Shown in pieces: positions 59,754 through 64,000 of a stretch of DNA of 64,000 nucleotides (within the stretch, counting starts at the first letter, position 1; the number at the start of each line of letters is the position of its first letter). Origin of the DNA: an uncultured Candidatus Melainabacteria bacterium (GTDB lineage: Bacteria > Cyanobacteriota > Vampirovibrionia > Gastranaerophilales > Gastranaerophilaceae). A program made the translations under genes and the position numbers. The notes beneath the pieces are model-generated. The model was given only the letters and a program-made list of their open reading frames with translations, was not told where the DNA came from and made no database searches. Location: positions 3,681 through 67,680 of the forward strand of contig CAKUUG010000004.1 of the NCBI GenBank assembly GCA_934692665.1, in the 5' to 3' direction.

Positions 59754-60890
59754 CTACCATTCGCATTTATAAAATTTGTTATCAGCTTGTTTAATTAAAC
59801 CGTTAAGTTCCAATTCTGTCAAGGTTGCCATAAGACAAGAAGAGTTTGTTTCGGCTTCTTGTAGTATTTCATCAAAGGTTTTAGCCTCAAGCGTCATTAT
59901 ATCATATATTCTTCTTTGAGTTTCCGTTAAGTCGTATGACGGGTCGAATTTTTCTTTTATTTTGAAATTCCAGCCCAAGATTTCAAGAATATCATTAGTA
60001 TAACATACAATTCCGGCACCTTGTTTTATCAAATGGAAAACCCCTTCTGTATTGGGGTTTGAAATTCTACCCGGCATGCACATAAGTTCTCTGTTGTAGT
60101 CTAGTGTCAAGTTTGCACTAATCATAGCTCCGCTTTTTAATTGAGCTTCTGCAACAAAAGTTCCTTCAGACATTCCGACAACTATCCTGTTTCTTTGGGG
60201 AAATGTGTATTTTGTAGGTTTTGTTCCCAGTGGATATTCGCTAAAAATTACACCTTTTTTTTCTAAAATTTCATCGAACAATTGGGTATTTTGTGTTGGA
60301 TAAATTATATCCAATCCTGAACCCACTACTGCAATGGTTTTTAAATCTACGCTCAAAGCCGCTCTATGTGCTGCAGCATCAATTCCATAAGCCAAGCCTG
60401 AAACAATAACGACAGGATTTGTATAAAATCCTCTTAATATTACAGACATAGCACCCACGCCTTCATTTGAGGCTTTTCTAGAGCCGACGACTGCTAGAGT
60501 ATATTTGTAGTTAATATTTTCGATATCGCCTTTATAATATAAAAGAAGCGGAAAATCAGGAATTTGTCTTAAAAGTGGAGGATATTTTTCGTCTTCATAA
60601 GTTACTATTCCTATTTCTTTATCTTTTAGAGCATTTTCAAAACATTCATCTAAATCCAGTTTGTTTTTCTTTTTTAAAAAGTCTTTTGGAACTTTCATTC
60701 CTGTTTGTTCTGAAAAATTCATTAAATCGTTTTCGTCGACGTTGAAAGCTCTTTCTATATCAAAATCAAAAAATTCAAATAATTTTGATTTGAATATAGG
60801 GCGAAGATTTAAATAACTAAATCCTATGTAGTATTTGTTTTTGTCTGTTTTTTCGGTCGTAGTCAGTTTTAGTTGGTATTGTTTTTTCAT
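59754..60890 (-). CDS. dprA: DNA-processing protein DprA
   Basis: A 378-residue protein that loads RecA onto incoming single-stranded DNA in natural transformation. The central Rossmann domain shows VVGSRKASNEG, VVIVSGLAYGIDAAAHRAAL, VVGSGLDIIYP and FPQRNRIV...GTFVAEAQLKSGA. The N-terminal ~90 residues form a helical extension. The C-terminus is a winged-helix-like domain (AETNSSCLMATLTELELNGLI). Its presence, with a type IV pilin in the window, is consistent with competence. It overlaps the TPR gene by four bases. Confidence 0.93.
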   Translation of the reverse strand: MKKQYQLKLTTTEKTDKNKYYIGFSYLNLRPIFKSKLFEFFDFDIERAFNVDENDLMNFSEQTGMKVPKDFLKKKNKLDLDECFENALKDKEIGIVTYEDEKYPPLLRQIPDFPLLLYYKGDIENINYKYTLAVVGSRKASNEGVGAMSVILRGFYTNPVVIVSGLAYGIDAAAHRAALSVDLKTIAVVGSGLDIIYPTQNTQLFDEILEKKGVIFSEYPLGTKPTKYTFPQRNRIVVGMSEGTFVAEAQLKSGAMISANLTLDYNRELMCMPGRISNPNTEGVFHLIKQGAGIVCYTNDILEILGWNFKIKEKFDPSYDLTETQRRIYDIMTLEAKTFDEILQEAETNSSCLMATLTELELNGLIKQADNKFYKCEW

Positions 60891-61816
60891 TTTGTTTTCT
60901 TTAGTTCATTGTATTCTTTTTTTATCGCATTGATATCAAAAGTAAGAGTACTTTGATTTTCAAAAACGAGTTCTAATGTGTCAATTTCTGAGTCTTTGTC
61001 CCCATCTATTTCAAACAATTTTGCCATAATATAATACATATCGCCATTGTCGTTGTTTTGGGTGAATTTTATTACAATATCTTTTGCTTCTTTTATTTTT
61101 TCTTGTTTAATTAATATTTGGCATAGAAGTTTGTATGCTTCCAAGTCTTTTGGGTTTTTTTCTATTGTCTTTTTGAGCATAATGACAGCATCATCATATC
61201 TTTTTAATTCGTAATAAATTTGTGCTGTATTAAAATAAGCCCAAGAATAATCAGGCGAAAGTTCGAGTACTTTTCTGTATTCAACGAGTGCGAAGTCGTA
61301 TTCTTTTATTTTTTTGTATTCACAAGCCAAATGAAAATGAGCGAAATAGTCGCTATAATTGTATTCGATTGCTTTTTTGAAACATTTTATTGCATAATTT
61401 GAGTCGTTTTTTTTGGAATACAAAATACCTATCGAAAAAAAAGCATTTGCGTCTTCGTTTTTGTAGAATATTACTTTTTTGAGGTCTTGAATTGCTTCTT
61501 CAATATTTCCTTTTTGTTCTTCAACAAGTGCCAAATTGTACAAAAAATCAGGCTCTTCAGGTTTTATTTCTACTGCTTTTTTGTAAGCAATCAAAGCATT
61601 GTCCGGATTTTTTAATTTTTCCCAACAAATTCCACAATTGAAATACAAATCAGCATCATTTGGAAAAATTTCTAAAAGATATTTTATGTGAGAAAGAGCA
61701 ACTTTTTCAAACCCTAAATCCAAACAAAACATTATCAATTCACGTCTTGCTTGAAAATTCTTGGGATTGAGTTTTATTTTAGTTTGAAGATTTTCAAATT
61801 TTTCAATATCATTCAT
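60887..61816 (-). CDS. Cytoplasmic TPR protein
   Basis: A 309-residue protein of about seven tetratricopeptide repeats (for example NCGICWEKLKNPDNALIAYKKAVEIKPEEP and STGILYS-like SIGILYSKKNDSNYAIKCFKKAIEYN), without signal peptide or membrane segment. It is likely an adaptor. It lies within the fixC-to-aroE operon, overlapping both neighbours (8 bases with the gene before, 4 with dprA), but the operon gives no clear clue to its partner. Confidence 0.85.
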   Translation of the reverse strand: MNDIEKFENLQTKIKLNPKNFQARRELIMFCLDLGFEKVALSHIKYLLEIFPNDADLYFNCGICWEKLKNPDNALIAYKKAVEIKPEEPDFLYNLALVEEQKGNIEEAIQDLKKVIFYKNEDANAFFSIGILYSKKNDSNYAIKCFKKAIEYNYSDYFAHFHLACEYKKIKEYDFALVEYRKVLELSPDYSWAYFNTAQIYYELKRYDDAVIMLKKTIEKNPKDLEAYKLLCQILIKQEKIKEAKDIVIKFTQNNDNGDMYYIMAKLFEIDGDKDSEIDTLELVFENQSTLTFDINAIKKEYNELKKTK

Positions 61817-62264
61817 CTTCTTTGTTTAATGTTTCATCTAAATCAACATCTATAATTTTGCCGTCAAATTCCATTACTGGAGAAGTTTCTTCTTGGTATT
61901 CTTCGTTTTCTTCAAAATCGTCATCTTGAACAATTTTTTCGATAACGATTTGTGCCATATCTAGAGCTACTTTCTTTTTTGTGTCCGGTGAACATTTTTC
62001 TAACATTTGGATTGCTGTTCTAACAGTTGAATCGATATCATACCAGCGTGAATGACCTCTTTGTATTCTGCCATCTTCAACAGCAGACATAATATCTTCA
62101 ACATTTTCGTATTTATTGTCTTGAATGTTGTGTTCGATAATTACTTTAATCAAATTGAGTGCAACTTCGATTTGCTTTGTGTCTGTAGAAGTCGAAAGGG
62201 TTCTCATTGACATTGATAAAACGGGGTCTTTGTCATACCATCTGGAAAAATACTGATTGTCCAT
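61809..62264 (-). CDS. Internally duplicated small protein, unknown function
   Basis: A 151-residue protein built of two copies of a ~45-residue unit. The first is SRWYDKDPVLSMSMRTLSTS then TDTKQIEVALNLIKVIIEHN. The second is SRWYDIDSTVRTAIQMLEKC then SPDTKKKVALDMAQIVIEKI. Each ends with a D-rich stretch, and the tail is acidic (EENEEYQEETS). The conserved RWYD and DTK positions look structural. It is helical with no membrane segment. It lies between fixX and the TPR gene. No family is recognised. Confidence 0.75.
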   Translation of the reverse strand: MDNQYFSRWYDKDPVLSMSMRTLSTSTDTKQIEVALNLIKVIIEHNIQDNKYENVEDIMSAVEDGRIQRGHSRWYDIDSTVRTAIQMLEKCSPDTKKKVALDMAQIVIEKIVQDDDFEENEEYQEETSPVMEFDGKIIDVDLDETLNKEDE

Positions 62265-62280
62265 TTTTGTTTCCTTAAAA

Positions 62281-62583
62281 TTAGCTATTTTTAAAAATTA
62301 CTCCACAACCTGAAGACGGGTAGTGCCATTCTATTGCTTGTTTCGGGCAAGCAATTCTACATGCACCGCATTCAAGACAATTTTCGTATTGTACAATAAT
62401 TTCTTGTGTATTTTCGTCAATTTTGTAAACATTCGCAGGGCAAATAAAAGTACATGTTTTTTCTTTGCATTTTGAACATTTTTTCAAATTGAGCAGTATA
62501 TGTGTTTTATTATCGCAATTATATTTAATTGTTGCAAGTTTATCTTGTATTGATTTGTTATTTTTTTTCTTTTTTTCATCCAT
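62281..62583 (-). CDS. fixX: FixX-type ferredoxin
   Basis: A 100-residue ferredoxin with two cysteine groups, CSKCKEKTCTFICP and CLECGACRIACP, of which only some are expected to ligate one 4Fe-4S cluster as in FixX. The start is Lys-rich. It follows fixC by two bases. FixX passes electrons between the FixAB flavoprotein and FixC, which reduces quinone. fixA and fixB are not visible; they would lie elsewhere. Confidence 0.9.
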   Translation of the reverse strand: MDEKKKKNNKSIQDKLATIKYNCDNKTHILLNLKKCSKCKEKTCTFICPANVYKIDENTQEIIVQYENCLECGACRIACPKQAIEWHYPSSGCGVIFKNS

Positions 62584-62585
62584 AA

Positions 62586-63905
62586 TTATTTACCAAAAAA
62601 CACGTCAAATCCGCATTTTAGAAATGTTTTTATATCTTTTAATAATTCGAAAATATTTCTGTCTTTCAAAAAACTTAAAGCAAATTTTCTAATTTGAAAA
62701 GATTTTGAAACACAATTCGCACTCGTAATTATTTCAAAAAATTCTTTTATTTTTTTTGGATAATAATACGATAGTGACATTGAACGTTTAGACAACAAAG
62801 AAACAACGTTTCTGTAAGAATAAAGGTCTTTTAAAATGAAAGATTTTTCGAGTTTTTTTCTATACAAAGATAAATTCCAGCCCGAATAGTCATAGTCGTT
62901 GATTGCAGCGGCTGCTGTTTCTCCTGCCAATTTTCCGGAAATCAGAGCATAGTTTGTGCCTTCAGAATGTACACTATTAATAAAACCTGCCGCATCTCCA
63001 ACAATCATCACTCCGTTTGCGGTTAGTTTCGGCATTTTTTTGTAACCTGTTTCAGGAATCAAATGTGCACTATATTCAACAACTGTTCCATCTTTTATTA
63101 ACGGAACAATATCAGGGTGTTTTTTTACTTCTTCCAAAACTTCGTTTATGTTTAGCTTGTTTTTCTTTAAATCTTCCAAACTCGCTCCAACGCCGAGCAT
63201 CAGGGTGTCTTTAAATGTATAAAAATATGTCATCATAAAGATATTTTTGTAGTTTTTTAAACCACCGAAAAACATCTTGCATACGCCGTTAGACAAATCT
63301 TCTTTTAAGCAAAATCTCTCTTCTATTGATTTTTTGTCGAGTTTTAAAGTTTCTTTTGCAGATAACAGCATATCTTTTGGTTTAAAATCTTCTCTCAGTC
63401 CAATTTTGTGTGATAAAAAAGAATTTACACCATCAGCCAAAATAACAATTTTTGCAAAATAATCTTCATGTTCTGTTTTTATTCCGATAACATAACCGTC
63501 ATCTTCGATTAAATCTTTAACAAGAGTGTTTGGAACATAATAAACACCTTCTTTTTTTGCTTGTTCAATCATCCATTTTTCCAGATTGAAGCGTTTTATT
63601 GCATAAGCAGAATCAGATGACGAATTTTTGTATGTCAAATCAAAAGATCCTTCATCATTCAAAAAAGACCATGTATTTGAGTTTATAATTCTTTCATAGG
63701 GCAGAGATTTTAAAGCTTCAGGTCCAAAAACTTCTTTTAGAGGAGTAGAATAAACAGCACCTCCATACATGTTTTTAGAGCCGGGGTATTTTGCCCTATC
63801 AATTAAGACAACTTTTTTGCCCAGTCTGACAGCACTTATTGCTGCACTAATTCCCGCAGGGCCTGCACCTACTACAACTATATCCGCATTATACATTATA
63901 TCCAT
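62586..63905 (-). CDS. fixC: FixC-type flavoprotein:quinone oxidoreductase
   Basis: A 439-residue FAD enzyme of the FixC/ETF-QO family. It has the dinucleotide loop VVVGAGPAGISAAISAVRLGKKVVLIDRA, GGAVYSTPL, the second FAD motif GVMIVGDAAGFINSVHSEGTNYALISG and a C-terminal membrane-associated part. It moves electrons between ferredoxin/ETF and quinone, probably in a bifurcating complex. A -10 box lies six bases before the ATG at 63905. It is first in a seven-gene operon down to aroE. A start at the second ATG (63896) is possible. Confidence 0.92.
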   Translation of the reverse strand: MDIMYNADIVVVGAGPAGISAAISAVRLGKKVVLIDRAKYPGSKNMYGGAVYSTPLKEVFGPEALKSLPYERIINSNTWSFLNDEGSFDLTYKNSSSDSAYAIKRFNLEKWMIEQAKKEGVYYVPNTLVKDLIEDDGYVIGIKTEHEDYFAKIVILADGVNSFLSHKIGLREDFKPKDMLLSAKETLKLDKKSIEERFCLKEDLSNGVCKMFFGGLKNYKNIFMMTYFYTFKDTLMLGVGASLEDLKKNKLNINEVLEEVKKHPDIVPLIKDGTVVEYSAHLIPETGYKKMPKLTANGVMIVGDAAGFINSVHSEGTNYALISGKLAGETAAAAINDYDYSGWNLSLYRKKLEKSFILKDLYSYRNVVSLLSKRSMSLSYYYPKKIKEFFEIITSANCVSKSFQIRKFALSFLKDRNIFELLKDIKTFLKCGFDVFFGK

Positions 63906-63911
63906 AATTCA

Positions 63912-63940
63912 ATAATACATTTTAATTATTTAAAAAACAA
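63912..63940 (-). promoter_or_regulatory. Promoter of the fixC-to-aroE operon (leaderless)
   Basis: On the minus strand: TTGTTT (63935-63940), a 17-base spacer and TATTAT (63912-63917), ending six bases before the ATG. There is no ribosome site. The final bases to 64000 show no gene. Confidence 0.6.
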
Positions 63941-64000
63941 TAGAAAAATTAGCAATTTTTTTGACGAAAAATACTTTATTATTATGTAGCGATGTTATTG

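Overview
The window is strongly AT-rich (about 30% G+C by eye), gene-dense and uses the standard bacterial code. Several features point to a non-photosynthetic relative of cyanobacteria (Vampirovibrionia/Melainabacteria, probably the Gastranaerophilales). An LdpA-type double 4Fe-4S protein lies at the left edge. The ATP synthase beta and epsilon genes form a separate pair, as in cyanobacteria. A HisC protein is fused to a HAD phosphatase-like domain. There is one secreted type IV pilin-like protein, two GH57 glucan enzymes, and an RND-TolC pump plus an MCE protein that imply an outer membrane. The lineage is an inference; no marker search was possible.

Layout. 1-1.4 kb: ldpA, three tandem modular hairpin repeats, tRNA-Val. 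1.6-2.8 kb: an accessory pair with a DUF3800 gene. 3-10.7 kb: a lipoate-type acyltransferase, a large HExxH protein, an aminotransferase, hpf, atpDC and a formyltransferase. 10.8-14.9 kb: a TPR-aroQ-thiL-ispD operon. 15-23.3 kb: upp, a GH57 enzyme, purB, small secreted proteins and an MCE protein. 23.3-24.3 kb: a compact metal-response locus, in which a CsoR-type operator controls a secreted 28-cysteine metallothionein-like protein followed by a CsoR repressor. 24.5-30.7 kb: an RND adaptor-pump-TolC operon. 30.8-36.1 kb: a DegT aminotransferase, clpP, trpR-like/trpB and a GH57 branching enzyme. 36.4-40.4 kb: accessory genes, including a putative toxin gene flanked by two inverted copies of a membrane-protein gene (candidate immunity). 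40.4-43.4 kb: a giant coiled-coil protein. 43.5-52.4 kb: murF-mraY-murD-ftsW-murG-folC, then hisC-HAD. 52.5-53.6 kb: tRNA-Met, tRNA-Phe and scrambled tRNA/repeat fragments. 53.6-56.4 kb: two zinc-type dehydrogenases and a pilin. 56.6-63.9 kb: one tight minus-strand operon, fixC-fixX-(151 aa)-TPR-dprA-topA-aroE.

Three things deserve attention first: the operator/metallothionein/CsoR locus, the toxin with inverted duplicate membrane genes, and a family of modular repeats whose stem sequences change while pairing is kept. In addition, many genes that start a transcription unit carry a -10 box only 6-9 nt before the start codon, which suggests that leaderless mRNAs are common in this organism.
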